Assembly (NCBI RefSeq): GCF_000331105.1
Contig: NC_020054.1
Span: 5,424,555-5,488,554, forward strand
From: Fibrella aestuarina BUZ 2
GTDB lineage: Bacteria > Bacteroidota > Bacteroidia > Cytophagales > Spirosomataceae
Length of the DNA: 64,000 bases
Direction: 5' to 3'
The notes under the pieces were generated by a model. That model was not told the DNA's origin. It searched no databases and saw only the letters and a list, made by a program, of their open reading frames with translations. Positions within the stretch are counted from its first letter, which is position 1; the number at the start of each line of letters is the position of its first letter. This document shows, one piece after another, positions 8,501 through 16,720 of the stretch. A program made the position numbers and the translations under genes.

Positions 8501-11287
8501 GCCGGTACATACTCGGTGACGGTTACCAACAACGCAACGGGTTGTTCCAGCACCACCTCGATTGTGATTGGTCAGGACATAGCCACGCCCTCAGGCAGCT
8601 TGACAGCTACCAACGGTGGCGTGCTGACCTGCGCCGTTTCCAGTGTAACGCTCACGGCGTTCAACACCGCCGGCCCACAGGCAACCACGTACCGCTTTAC
8701 GGGGCCAGGGTTCCTCACCATAGGGCCCAGCGCGACGATTGCCGCCACGCAGACGGGATTGTATTCGGTAACGCTGATCAGCAGCAACGGGTGTAACAGC
8801 GCTCCGGTCTCTCTCAGCGTATCGGTAGACAGAACGCCACCGGCTAACGTGAGTCTGGTGTCCACCAATAGCCAGGGCAACCCATCTACGGTGCTGACCT
8901 GTACGGAGCCTGTACTGACCTTAACCGCCAGCCCGGTTGGCAGCTACACGTATACGTTTAGCAGCGGGGCCGCGCAGGTAGGAACAAGCAACGTGGCGAC
9001 GGTCAGCGCACCCGGTACCTACACCGTTACGGTTCGGGGAACGAATGGTTGTACGGCGCAGGCCACAACCACCATCACCAGCAGCACGGGCGTTCCGACG
9101 GCAACCCTCGCGGCCAGCCCATCGACCACGCTCACCTGCGCCCAGACCAGCCTGACGCTCACGGCGCAGGGCGGCAACAGCTACGCCTTTGCCGGGCCGG
9201 GTGTGGTCTCGCAGTCGGGTAACCAGGCCGTGGTCAACGCCTCAGGTACGTATTCAGTCACGGTGACCAATACGACCACGGGCTGTTTCAGCACCACCTC
9301 GATCAATATCAGCCAAAACACAACAGCTCCCACACCCTCGATTGCGGCCAGTCCATCAACCACGCTGACCTGCGCGACAACCTCGCTGACGTTGACGGCC
9401 CAGGGCGGTAGCAGTTATGTGTTCGCCGGGCCGGGGATCGTATCTCAATCGGGCAACCAGGCCGTGGTCAACGCCTCAGGTACGTATTCGGTGACGGTCA
9501 CCAACACGGCCACGGGCTGCTTCAGCACCACCTCGATCAACATCAGCCAGACGACGACAGCGCCAACGCCGACTTTGACAGCCAGCCCGTCTACGACGCT
9601 CACCTGCGCCGTGACCTCGCTAACGTTGACGGCCCAGGGTGGCAATAGCTACGCTTTCGCCGGGCCGGGTGTGGTTTCCCAGTCGGGTAATCAGGCGATT
9701 GTGAACGCCTCAGGTACGTATTCGGTGACGGTCACCAATACGACGACAGGCTGCTTTAGTACTACCTCGATTACCATCAGCCAGAACGCGACAGCCCCCA
9801 CGCCCTCGATTGCGGCCAGCCCGTCTACGACGCTCACCTGCGCCGTGACATCGGTGACGTTGACAGCCCAGGGCGGCAACAGTTATGCCTTCGCCGGACC
9901 CGGTGTAGTTTCGCAGTCGGGCAATCGGGCGGTGGTCAACGCGTCAGGTACGTACTCGGTAACGGTCACCAATACAGCGACGGGTTGCTTCAGCACCACC
10001 TCGATTACCATCAGCCAGAACACCACGCTGCCAACGCCGAGCTTGGCGGTCAGCGGTACGCTCACTTGTGCGGTAACGTCGGTGACGCTCACGGCGCAGG
10101 GCGGCAACAGTTACGCCTTCGCCGGGCCGGGGATCGTTTCACAATCGGGTAATCAGGCCGTAGTGAATGCCTCGGGTACGTACTCGGTGACGGTCACCAA
10201 CACGGCCACGGGCTGTTTCAGCACCACCTCAACCACGGTCAGCAGTAACACCACGGCCCCAACGGCTACCCTGACAGCCAGCAGCCCGGTTGTGTGCGCG
10301 CCGAATACCATCACGCTGACCGCGGGTGGAGGTACGCAATACCGCTTCGCCGGACCGGGCCTGAGCCAGACTGGTTCATCGAACACCGCCGTTGTCGCCC
10401 AAACCGGTACGTATTCGGTGACGGTGACGGGTGCGAACAGTTGCTCGGCAACAAACAGCGTCTCGGTTACGGTGAACGCCCAGCCGTCGGCTCCCAGCCT
10501 GACGGGTGCCAGCCTGACCGTGATTGCCAACCCGACACCGCTGCCGCTGACGCCTTACGCAACCGCTACCGGAGGGAACATGCTGGTTTTTTACGGCCCT
10601 AATGGGCTACTGAATCCGCCGAATGCCGATATCAGCACGCCGGGTGTTTATAGCTTCTCGGCGGTACAAATCAGCCCGCAGGGATGCGCCAGCCCAGCCA
10701 CGCCGTTCAGCCTGACCGTACTCTCGCCGCTGCCACCAGCCAGCCAGACCTTGTGCCGGAGCAGTTCGGTGGTCCTGAATGTGCTGCCAACGGGGGTTCG
10801 GTACCAGTGGTATCGCCTCAACGGCAACGTAAGCATTCGCCTGACCGACGTATCGGGCGTGCAACGGGGTACCGGCACGTCGAGCCTCACGTTGATCAGT
10901 ATTCAAACCAGCGCCACCTACACCTGTCAGGTGACCTACGCCGACGGTACAGTGCAGACTTTCGGGCCGTTTGCCGTGAACGTAACGATCTGTTCAAATA
11001 GTCGGGAGGCCGCCTCGGCTGAACCCGAGACGCCGTTGCAAGTGCGTCTGACCCCGAACCCATTGGTTGGGGGCCGGCTCCGGGCCATTGTGACGGGCGC
11101 GGCTGGTCAGCGGCTACAGGTCGAACTGATCAACCAGCTCGGTCGTCCGGTCGCTCAGCAACAGTGGGAACAGGCGTCCGCCGAACAGCTGGTTGATTGG
11201 GACGTTAGTCAGCAGTCAGCGGGTATACTGCTGTTCCGCGTCAGCACCGACCGCCAGAGCCAGACGGTGAAGGTGATCAAAGAGTAA
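5513..11287 (+). CDS. Giant T9SS-sorted surface protein: beta-propeller plus Ig-like repeats
   Basis: The ATG at 5513 gives a 1924-residue protein with a signal peptide (cleavage near ANGQ, residue ~43). Residues ~45-320 form a propeller with repeats of the type DGVA..TDELRRV..GTGD. From ~335 to ~1660 there are successive Ig-like/SprB-like units carrying SGTYSVTV. Many are nearly identical 75-78-residue copies with one Cys near the start (TTLTCA) and one near the end (ATGCFSTT), which suggests one disulfide per unit. The last ~80 residues (TPNPLVGGRLRAIV to TVKVIKE) are a type A T9SS C-terminal domain. It is very Thr/Ser-rich and lacks obvious enzyme motifs. An adhesin or gliding/biofilm role is inferred from SprB-like architecture. 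It ends before two long hairpins. Confidence 0.9.
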   Translation: MAHFYTSDRFINVFDLKAILNRCRLAVLFGLTLLLSTVANGQIYYVQSDGVASARNDVLKRINQDGTGDTQIATNFADIPNYIAIDRASNTAFVTEARASNLAKVYKINLGTGTVSTIASTASPGSTCTGIAVDPTNQYVYYTLNDGVATSSTDELRRVHFDGTGDQLVATGFVNVPGQLAIDVPNDRLFAIDSRATAPKVVTVNLTNGTSTTLFTSTSVVTGIAYDATNTKLYYSISDGVAGTATDELRRVNPNGTGDELVATNFANLPAALSIDEPNNQVIVADIRGTAPKLFKVNRTTKVATLITSLSSSFALVGVAVYPSCAVQATTLTPSPSSVLTCSQTTLTLTAASGGTNYTFTRVGGGSGIVSQDATGGTAIVNAPGTYSVVVTGTDGCSSTATATITSNTTAPTVSISPTSGTLTCAQPTLQLTASGTGTSYRWTGGSTSNPFTVSAAGVYSVTATGTNGCTAVSSSVTINQNFTIPSFTATSGSACTGNPVTLTASGCPGGTINWPGGITGSTFTTTIGGIYTATCTIGTCTTTASGTVTINPLPTPSLSASGSGTLTCAVTSLTLTATGGTSYTFAGPGVVSQNAAAGTAVVNASGTYSVTVASAAGCTSTTNVTVSSNTTAPTPSIAASPSTTLTCAQTSLTLTAQGGNSYAFAGPGVVSQSGNQAVVNASGTYSVTVTNTATGCFSTTAITISQAALPTASLSASPSTTLTCAVTSLTLTAQGGNSYAFAGPGVVSQSGNQAVVNASGTYSVTVTNTATGCFSTTSITISQNATAPTPSIAASPSTTLTCAQTSLTLTAQGGTSYAFAGPGVVSQSGNQAVVNASGTYSVTVTNTATGCFSTTSITISQNTTLPTPSLAVSGTLTCAVTSVTLTAQGGNSYAFAGPGVVSQSGNQAIVNASGTYSVTVTNTATGCFSTTSTTVSSNTTTITPVFVASPGNTLTCSVTAITLTATVTNNLNANTYTFTGPGIVSQTLNQIVLNVAGTYSVTVTNNATGCSSTTSIVIGQDIATPSGSLTATNGGVLTCAVSSVTLTAFNTAGPQATTYRFTGPGFLTIGPSATIAATQTGLYSVTLISSNGCNSAPVSLSVSVDRTPPANVSLVSTNSQGNPSTVLTCTEPVLTLTASPVGSYTYTFSSGAAQVGTSNVATVSAPGTYTVTVRGTNGCTAQATTTITSSTGVPTATLAASPSTTLTCAQTSLTLTAQGGNSYAFAGPGVVSQSGNQAVVNASGTYSVTVTNTTTGCFSTTSINISQNTTAPTPSIAASPSTTLTCATTSLTLTAQGGSSYVFAGPGIVSQSGNQAVVNASGTYSVTVTNTATGCFSTTSINISQTTTAPTPTLTASPSTTLTCAVTSLTLTAQGGNSYAFAGPGVVSQSGNQAIVNASGTYSVTVTNTTTGCFSTTSITISQNATAPTPSIAASPSTTLTCAVTSVTLTAQGGNSYAFAGPGVVSQSGNRAVVNASGTYSVTVTNTATGCFSTTSITISQNTTLPTPSLAVSGTLTCAVTSVTLTAQGGNSYAFAGPGIVSQSGNQAVVNASGTYSVTVTNTATGCFSTTSTTVSSNTTAPTATLTASSPVVCAPNTITLTAGGGTQYRFAGPGLSQTGSSNTAVVAQTGTYSVTVTGANSCSATNSVSVTVNAQPSAPSLTGASLTVIANPTPLPLTPYATATGGNMLVFYGPNGLLNPPNADISTPGVYSFSAVQISPQGCASPATPFSLTVLSPLPPASQTLCRSSSVVLNVLPTGVRYQWYRLNGNVSIRLTDVSGVQRGTGTSSLTLISIQTSATYTCQVTYADGTVQTFGPFAVNVTICSNSREAASAEPETPLQVRLTPNPLVGGRLRAIVTGAAGQRLQVELINQLGRPVAQQQWEQASAEQLVDWDVSQQSAGILLFRVSTDRQSQTVKVIKE
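7412..8335 (+). repeat. Coding tandem repeat block 1 (four ~231-bp units)
   Basis: Four consecutive units of about 231, 234, 234 and 225 bp inside the giant surface gene encode near-identical Ig-like modules (NSYAFAGPGVVSQSGNQ followed by SGTYSVTVTNTATGCFST). Differences between units are mostly synonymous or lie in the linker (PTPSIAAS, PTASLSAS, PTPSLAVSG). The last, shorter unit starts PTPSLAVSGTLTC, as does the last unit of block 2, so the order of unit types is partly shared between blocks. Confidence 0.85.
9095..10255 (+). repeat. Coding tandem repeat block 2 (five ~231-bp units)
   Basis: Five further units of the same Ig-like module follow after about 760 bp of diverged Ig modules. 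The final unit begins PTPSLAVSGTLTCAVTSV and is almost identical to the final unit of block 1. Some stretches match block 1 units base for base over tens of nucleotides, for example around 9591-9690 compared with 7671-7770. This points to block duplication or gene conversion. Confidence 0.85.
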
Positions 11288-11294
11288 GGTAGCT

Positions 11295-11335
11295 GTTGAT
11301 GGTCGTTGAGGCACCGTGCCTCAACGACCATCAAC
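11295..11335. terminator. Perfect 19-bp hairpin between convergent genes
   Basis: The arms 11295-11313 and 11317-11335 are perfectly complementary, with a 3-nt loop. The hairpin begins 8 nt after the stop of the giant surface gene. It has no T-tract of its own and is followed directly by a second, longer hairpin. Confidence 0.6.
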
Positions 11336-11337
11336 GC

Positions 11338-11405
11338 GACGTATCCGTTTAAAGCACAAGCGCCCAGCCAAAAGGTTGGGCGCTTGTGCTTTAAACGGAT
11401 ACGTC
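11338..11405. terminator. 32-bp hairpin, probable bidirectional terminator
   Basis: The arms 11338-11369 and 11374-11405 pair over 32 positions with one G-U wobble and an AAAA loop. The stem includes short AAA/TTT runs that could act as U-tracts in either direction. It separates the convergent surface-protein and SDR genes and ends 13 nt before the SDR stop. The length is unusual for a simple terminator. Confidence 0.6.
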
Positions 11406-11418
11406 GGCCGACTAACCC

Positions 11419-12192
11419 CTACGTGTTTAGCCGAATGGTGCCGCCATCGATGGGGTAATCGCAGCCAGTGATAAAACCAGCTTCGTCGGAACACAGGAAA
11501 AGGGCCAGCGCAGCCACTTCCTGCGGTGTTCCCATCCGACCAATGGGTTGCGCTTTAGCCAGTTTGTCAACCATCTCGGCTTCCTGACCGGGGTAATTTT
11601 TGGCTATAAACCCATCGACAAACGGTGTATGCACCCGCGCCGGGCTGATGCAATTGCAGCGGATGTTGTGCGCGAGGTAATCTTTCGCCACCGACAGGGT
11701 CATGCTGACGGTAGCCCCTTTGCTCATCGAATAGGCAAAACGGTCGTTGAGGCCCAGCGTGGCGGCAATGGACGCCATGTTGAGGATGACGCCGCCCCCC
11801 GCCGCCCGCATGTGCGGCAGTACGGCATTGAGGCAATTGTAAACGCCCTTTACGTTGACCGAAATTACCCGATCGAAATCGGTTTCGATGGTCGTCTCGG
11901 CATTGCCGATGTGGGCGATCCCCGCGTTATTGACCAGTATGTCGATCCGGTTTTGGGCTGCGATCTGCTCGACGACGCCCCGAACCGCCAGTTGGTCGGC
12001 CACGTTGACTTCGTGCGCAAAGGCCTGTCCACCCGCCGCCACAACGGCATCAGCCGCCGTTTGCGCGGCGGCCCGGTTCAGTTCCAAAATATGAACCGTT
12101 GCTCCCGCCTGCGCAAATGCTTCCGTAATCGCCAGCCCAATGCCGCTGGCGCCACCCGTGATGAGGGCTATCTTGTTTTGTAGAGAGAACAT
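11419..12192 (-). CDS. SDR family oxidoreductase (sugar-acid dehydrogenase candidate)
   Basis: This 257-residue classical short-chain dehydrogenase has the cofactor motif TGGASGIG at residues 12-19, NNAG at 88-91, a catalytic Ser near 141, and YSMSK with Tyr154 and Lys158. The length is normal for the family. In related gene sets an SDR oxidises 2-keto-3-deoxy-L-fuconate between a dehydratase and an FAH-family hydrolase. Both partner families are present on this strand (12289-13956 and 103-957), so this role is plausible but unproven. It lies downstream of the UxaA-family gene and is probably co-transcribed, although a heptad-repeat dyad sits between them. Confidence 0.9.
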   Translation of the reverse strand: MFSLQNKIALITGGASGIGLAITEAFAQAGATVHILELNRAAAQTAADAVVAAGGQAFAHEVNVADQLAVRGVVEQIAAQNRIDILVNNAGIAHIGNAETTIETDFDRVISVNVKGVYNCLNAVLPHMRAAGGGVILNMASIAATLGLNDRFAYSMSKGATVSMTLSVAKDYLAHNIRCNCISPARVHTPFVDGFIAKNYPGQEAEMVDKLAKAQPIGRMGTPQEVAALALFLCSDEAGFITGCDYPIDGGTIRLNT

Positions 12193-12203
12193 AAGGTCAT
12201 ATC

Positions 12204-12291
12204 AATGAATAATGCACAATGGACGATGTACAATGATTAATTGAGGCATCAGTAATCATTATACATCGTCCATTGTACATTATTCATTTTA
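12204..12291. repeat. Heptad-periodic dyad element after the UxaA-family stop
   Basis: The arms 12204-12238 and 12254-12288 pair over 35 nt with two mismatches and a 15-nt loop. Each arm is a run of 7-nt words: ATGAATA, ATGCACA, ATGGACG, ATGTACA, ATGATTA on the left, and CATTATA, CATCGTC, CATTGTA, CATTATT on the right. The stop codon of the minus-strand UxaA-family gene (12289-12291) closes the last heptad. It is the same design as the elements at 1-107 and 20919-20994. Confidence 0.75.
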
Positions 12292-13956
12292 TAGTGAAAC
12301 CCCCCGTTTCCAGGGAATGAAATCATCTTGCCCGAGTTGTTCGGCTTTGGTCAGGTACGTTCCTGAGGCCAGCCCGATGAGCCAGTCGAGCAGGGCTTCG
12401 CCGTTTTGTTCAACGGTTTGGGTGCCGTCGATAATCGGGCCGCTGTCGAAGTCGATCACGTCGGGCATACGGCGTTGCAGTACCGTGTTGGTCGAGATCT
12501 TCACAACGGGACAAACGGGGTTGCCGGTGGGTGTGCCAAGGCCCGTGGTGAACAGAATCAGGTTAGCGCCCGAACCAGCCATGCCCGTGGTAGCCTCCAC
12601 GTCGTTGCCGGGTGTGCAGAGCAGGTTCAGACCCGGTTTGCGGATCGGCTCGGCATAATCGAGGACATCCGCCACAAAAGCCAGCCCGCCTTTTTTGGCG
12701 GCTCCCGCCGATTTGATGGCGTCGGTAATAAGACCGTCTTTGATATTACCCGGCGACGGATTCATGTCAAAACCCGATCCGGCGGCTTCGGCCTGCGCGG
12801 CGTAGGTTTCCATCAGGTTGATGAATTTCTCGGCTTTGGCGTCGTCGGTAATCCGGTCGATCATGTTCTGTTCGGCGCCACACAACTCCGGGAATTCGGC
12901 CAGCACGGTGCGGCCACCCAACGCCCCGATCACGTCGGACAAATGCCCGATCGCCGGGTTGGCCGATAAACCCGAAAAACCGTCGGAGCCGCCACATTTC
13001 AGCCCTACGCACAATTGGCTCAGGGGAGCCGGTTGCCGCTCGATCTTGTTGATCTCAACCAGTTCCAGAAACGTGTCCTTGATGGCCTGCGTCAGCAGCT
13101 CGTATTCGGTTCCCGCCTGCTGCTCATACACCAGAATGGTCTTTTTACCGTGCGGGTTTTGCCGCTTTACCTCCTTCTCCAGCATATCGGCCTGCAGGTG
13201 CTGGCAACCAAGGCTGAGCACCGTAGCACCCGCTACGTTGGGGTTGTTAATGTAGCCCGCCAGCAGCGAACAGAGCGCCGCCGAATCTTGCCGGGTGCCT
13301 CCGCAGCCCATCTCGTGGGTGAGAAATTTGATGCCGTCTACGTTGGCAAACGGGCGCTTCGGTTTGTCGTCGGCTACGGTAGCCATTTGTTCGCGCGCCA
13401 CAAAGGGCTGCATCTTCTTGATGACATCCATCTGCCCGTGCTGATACAGGTGCAGTAGTTCACGTACCTGATCGCGGTACTGCTCGGGCTGGGCATAGCC
13501 CAATTCACGCTCGAAGGCCTCTTTCAGGGTCAGTACGTTGCGGTTTTCGCAGAATACCAGCGGAATCACCAGCCAGTAGTTGCGCGTACCGACACGGCCA
13601 TCGGCCCGGTGATAGCCCATGAACGTGCGGCTCTGCCAGCGCGACACGTCGGGGGCCAGGTACGTATAAGGGTGACGGTTACCGATACCATAGGCGTCGG
13701 ACTGGTGTTTGAGGTTGAAGGTGGTGATTACCTCACCACGCCGGATGGGCTGCGTGGCGCGCCCCACCGTAACGCCATACATGGTGACGGGGTCGCCCGG
13801 CTGGCGATCTTCCGTCACGAATTTATGCTTGGCCGCTACTCCGTTGGGCAGCAGGTACGTTTCTGTACCGAGCGTGACCGACGCCTGAGCCGGCAAATCG
13901 TTCAGCGCAACGATGACATTATCGGCCGGGTGTATTTTTAGTATGCTCGTAGTCAT
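12289..13956 (-). CDS. UxaA-family altronate dehydratase
   Basis: This 555-residue protein has an N-terminal SAF domain (~1-90) fused to the altronate/galactarate dehydratase catalytic region, marked by GYHRADGRVGTRNYW (~115-130), HEMGCGGTRQDS and GLKCGGSDGFSG. These enzymes remove water from hexonates such as D-altronate to give 2-keto-3-deoxy acids, using iron. The full-length fusion suggests one self-contained enzyme. With the adjacent SDR and distant FAH-family gene, the substrate may instead be a 6-deoxy sugar acid such as fuconate; this is inference. It is divergent from the adenine deaminase gene, with 190 bp between. Confidence 0.88.
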   Translation of the reverse strand: MTTSILKIHPADNVIVALNDLPAQASVTLGTETYLLPNGVAAKHKFVTEDRQPGDPVTMYGVTVGRATQPIRRGEVITTFNLKHQSDAYGIGNRHPYTYLAPDVSRWQSRTFMGYHRADGRVGTRNYWLVIPLVFCENRNVLTLKEAFERELGYAQPEQYRDQVRELLHLYQHGQMDVIKKMQPFVAREQMATVADDKPKRPFANVDGIKFLTHEMGCGGTRQDSAALCSLLAGYINNPNVAGATVLSLGCQHLQADMLEKEVKRQNPHGKKTILVYEQQAGTEYELLTQAIKDTFLELVEINKIERQPAPLSQLCVGLKCGGSDGFSGLSANPAIGHLSDVIGALGGRTVLAEFPELCGAEQNMIDRITDDAKAEKFINLMETYAAQAEAAGSGFDMNPSPGNIKDGLITDAIKSAGAAKKGGLAFVADVLDYAEPIRKPGLNLLCTPGNDVEATTGMAGSGANLILFTTGLGTPTGNPVCPVVKISTNTVLQRRMPDVIDFDSGPIIDGTQTVEQNGEALLDWLIGLASGTYLTKAEQLGQDDFIPWKRGVSL

Positions 13957-14146
13957 GCAGTAAAAAAAGGCCCTTTTAGGCGTTTTTAGAAGCCGATTAC
14001 TACTTAATTATACCCGTTGGGTTCATAGGCTATGCTGGCGAAAACTTTGCCATCGGGCTTGCGATTCTACGGGGCATTGTAAAGATTTGATGATTGAACA
14101 GCCTTTTCCGCACCACGCCTAATTCAGCCTTCTCGTCATTCGCTTT

Positions 14147-15808
14147 ATGCTAACTGCCAACATCCTGAACCTTTTCGACAAATCGATCATCTATGGAACC
14201 ATCCGTTTCGACCACGGGCGCATCGCCCAGATCGATCGCCTGGGTGCCGAGCGCCCCGGCGAACCCTACGTGCTGCCCGGTTTCATTGATGCGCACGTGC
14301 ACGTCGAGAGTTCCCTGCTGACGCCCGCGCAGTTTGCCCGGCTGGCGGTGGTTCATGGCACCGTAGCCACGGTATCAGACCCGCACGAGATTGGCAACGT
14401 GCTGGGGGTTCCGGGGGTGGAGTATATGCTGGCCGACGGCAAACGTACCCCGTTTAAGTTCTGCTTCGGGGCGCCTTCCTGCGTGCCGGCTACGCCCTTC
14501 GAAACGGCGGGCGCTACCATCACGGTCAAGGATGTACGCTACCTGCTGGGCCTGCGCGACATCGGTTACCTCGCCGAGATGATGAATTTCCCCGGCGTGC
14601 TCAACGACGACCCCGACGTGCTGATGAAGATTGCGTATGCCAAAGCGTTCAGCAAGCCAGTCGATGGGCATGCGCCCGGCCTGCGCGGCAACGACGCCCA
14701 ACGCTACATCGACGCCGGCATCGAAACCGACCACGAGTGCATGTCGTATGACGAAGGGCTGGATAAGGCCCGCCGTGGCATGAACATCCTGATTCGGGAA
14801 GGGAGCGCGGCCCGCAACTTCGACGCCCTGATTCCGCTGGTCGATGAGTTTCCGCAACTGGTGATGTTCTGCTCCGACGACAAGCACCCCGATACGCTGG
14901 CGCAGGGGCACATCAATCAACTGGTGGCGCGGGCGATCGGGGCGGGTTACAACCGCTGGAATGTGCTGCGGGCGGCCTGCATCAACCCCGTGCTACACTA
15001 TCGCCTGCCCGTGGGGCTGCTGCGCGAAGGCGACCCGGCCGATTATATCGTGGTGCGCGACCTGAATTCGTTTGAACTGCTCGAAACGGTGATCAACGGC
15101 GAACCGGTGGCCAAAGAAGGTCGGTCACTCCTACCCGACCTGCGCAGCGAACACGTCAATCAGTTCAACTGCTCGGAGAAGGACCCCGCCGATTTCTGGC
15201 TACAGGCCCATCGGCCCTATGGTCTGCTGCGGGTTATCGAAGCCATCGACGGGCAGCTCATCACCAACGAGTTGCAGCTAGAGGGCACTATTCAGCAGGG
15301 GGCCTGGGTAGCCGACCCCGACCGCGACCTGCTGAAGATTGCGGTGGTCAATCGCTACGCCGATGCGCCGGTATCGGTTGGCTTTATCAAAAACTTTGGC
15401 CTGAAACACGGTGCCATTGCGTCGTCGGTGGGGCATGATTCGCACAATATCACCGCCGTCGGTTGCGACGACGAGAGTCTGTGTCAGGCGGTGAATGCCG
15501 TTATCCGGGCGCGGGGCGGACTGTCGGCAGTGGGCGTTATTCAGCAGGATAGCCATCCGCTTTATATCCGCAAGCTCTTGCCCCTGCCGGTAGCGGGGCT
15601 GATGACCGACGAAGACGGGTACGTGGTTGCAGCGCAGTATACGGAGTTGGATCAGTTTGTGAAAGAGGAACTTGGCAGCACCCTGGCCGCTCCCTTCATG
15701 ACGCTGAGCTTTATGGCACTTCTGGTTATACCTGCGCTCAAGCTGAGTGACAAAGGGTTATTTGACGGGCGCTCGTTTCAGTTCGTGAAAATTGAATGCG
15801 CCCACTGA
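14147..15808 (+). CDS. ade: Adenine deaminase
   Basis: This 553-residue amidohydrolase-fold protein has the metal ligand motif DAHVHVESS (His50, His52), DPHEIGNVLG, the CSDDKHPD segment, and the C-terminal adenine deaminase domain including GHDSHNI and PVAGLMTDEDG. It converts adenine to hypoxanthine and ammonia for purine salvage. Length and order of motifs match the AdeC family closely. The promoter should lie in the 190-bp gap shared with the divergent dehydratase gene. No co-transcribed partner is evident. Confidence 0.95.
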   Translation: MLTANILNLFDKSIIYGTIRFDHGRIAQIDRLGAERPGEPYVLPGFIDAHVHVESSLLTPAQFARLAVVHGTVATVSDPHEIGNVLGVPGVEYMLADGKRTPFKFCFGAPSCVPATPFETAGATITVKDVRYLLGLRDIGYLAEMMNFPGVLNDDPDVLMKIAYAKAFSKPVDGHAPGLRGNDAQRYIDAGIETDHECMSYDEGLDKARRGMNILIREGSAARNFDALIPLVDEFPQLVMFCSDDKHPDTLAQGHINQLVARAIGAGYNRWNVLRAACINPVLHYRLPVGLLREGDPADYIVVRDLNSFELLETVINGEPVAKEGRSLLPDLRSEHVNQFNCSEKDPADFWLQAHRPYGLLRVIEAIDGQLITNELQLEGTIQQGAWVADPDRDLLKIAVVNRYADAPVSVGFIKNFGLKHGAIASSVGHDSHNITAVGCDDESLCQAVNAVIRARGGLSAVGVIQQDSHPLYIRKLLPLPVAGLMTDEDGYVVAAQYTELDQFVKEELGSTLAAPFMTLSFMALLVIPALKLSDKGLFDGRSFQFVKIECAH

Positions 15809-15960
15809 GTTAGCCTTCAGGCACATATCCTATACGATCTTACCATAATCATGCTGTTTTTTAACGATTCACTGTTTTTTTGCATTTTGCCGGTATAATT
15901 CATAAAATCTTGTAGTAAGTTTACCAGAGACCTCTCTCCAAAACCAACACGCAAGCTACC

Positions 15961-16548
15961 ATGGCTCGTCAGCGCAACACGCCTGGAATCGACGAAATCA
16001 AATTGTGGGACGAATTCCGGTCTGGCAACCAACCGGCTTTTGCTCAACTTTATCAGGAATACGTCAGCGTCTTGTTTCACTATTGCAGTCACTTTTCGCA
16101 AGACCGCGCCCTGATCAAAGATTGCATCCATGATTTATTTGTCGAGCTGTGGCGGCATCGGCAAAACATCGGCCCCACCACCTCTGTGCGCTTCTACCTG
16201 ATGGCGTCGATCAAACGGAAGCTGGTTCGGCACATCACCGCCGAGCAGAAGTTCTGCAATCCCGACGACCTGCGCCCCGGCGAAGGGTTTACCGACAGCG
16301 ATCGCTCGCACGAGATGACGCTCATTCATCAGGAAGAAGACTCGTTCATGAATGACTGCCTGAGCCGCGCCCTCGACCGCCTGCCCCGTCGGCAGCGCGA
16401 GGCGATCTACCTCAAATTTTACCAGAATATGGGCAACGATGAGATTTCGAAGCTCATGGAAATCAACATCCAATCGGTCTATAACCTCATTTTTGGGGCG
16501 CTGGGCAACCTAAAGAAATACGTATCGACAGAACGTATGCCCATATAG
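15961..16548 (+). CDS. ECF RNA polymerase sigma factor
   Basis: This 195-residue sigma-70 family protein has region 2 at ~15-90 (FAQLYQEYVSVLFHYC, IKDCIHDLFVELWRHR) and region 4 at ~135-190 (LDRLPRRQREAIYLKFYQNM, EISKLMEINIQSVYNLIFGAL). No anti-sigma gene is adjacent. This differs from the usual Bacteroidota SusC/D-linked ECF systems, where an anti-sigma receptor follows. It ends before a strong terminator, so it appears monocistronic. The regulon cannot be inferred. Confidence 0.93.
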   Translation: MARQRNTPGIDEIKLWDEFRSGNQPAFAQLYQEYVSVLFHYCSHFSQDRALIKDCIHDLFVELWRHRQNIGPTTSVRFYLMASIKRKLVRHITAEQKFCNPDDLRPGEGFTDSDRSHEMTLIHQEEDSFMNDCLSRALDRLPRRQREAIYLKFYQNMGNDEISKLMEINIQSVYNLIFGALGNLKKYVSTERMPI

Positions 16549-16615
16549 TACCCCATTGCTCAGTGCCTGTTCATTGCGTCGTTTCTTTCCCTGTCTATTC
16601 CTAAGCCTTGAAAGC

Positions 16616-16648
16616 GGGCCGCTGGTTAACTAACCGGCGGCCCTTTTT
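16616..16648 (+). terminator. Strong intrinsic terminator after the ECF sigma gene
   Basis: A 13-bp stem (16616-16628 with 16631-16643, one G-U wobble) has a minimal loop and is followed by TTTTT at 16644-16648. It lies 68 nt downstream of the sigma-factor stop. Confidence 0.85.
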
Positions 16649-16720
16649 ATTTTACGATTCGTAGGGCGTAGTTTGTCGGGGGCGCCGGTTAGCGCCTCAT
16701 AACAACAGACCACAAACGCA

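Noticed and set aside
7412-10255. CRISPR-like or non-coding tandem repeat array
   Set aside because: Units of ~231 bp are in frame, encode Ig-like domains, and lie within one uninterrupted gene.
12204-12291. Ordinary intrinsic terminator
   Set aside because: It has no T-tract, the arms are AT-rich with strict 7-nt phasing, and the same design recurs at two other loci, so it was classed as a repeat element.
13957-14146. Purine riboswitch before adenine deaminase
   Set aside because: I could not find the conserved three-way junction core. The gap looks like an ordinary divergent promoter region.
15961-16548. Sigma factor paired with the SusC receptor as a trans-envelope signalling system
   Set aside because: No anti-sigma gene is adjacent, and the receptor in the window is 45 kb away without a visible STN signalling domain.
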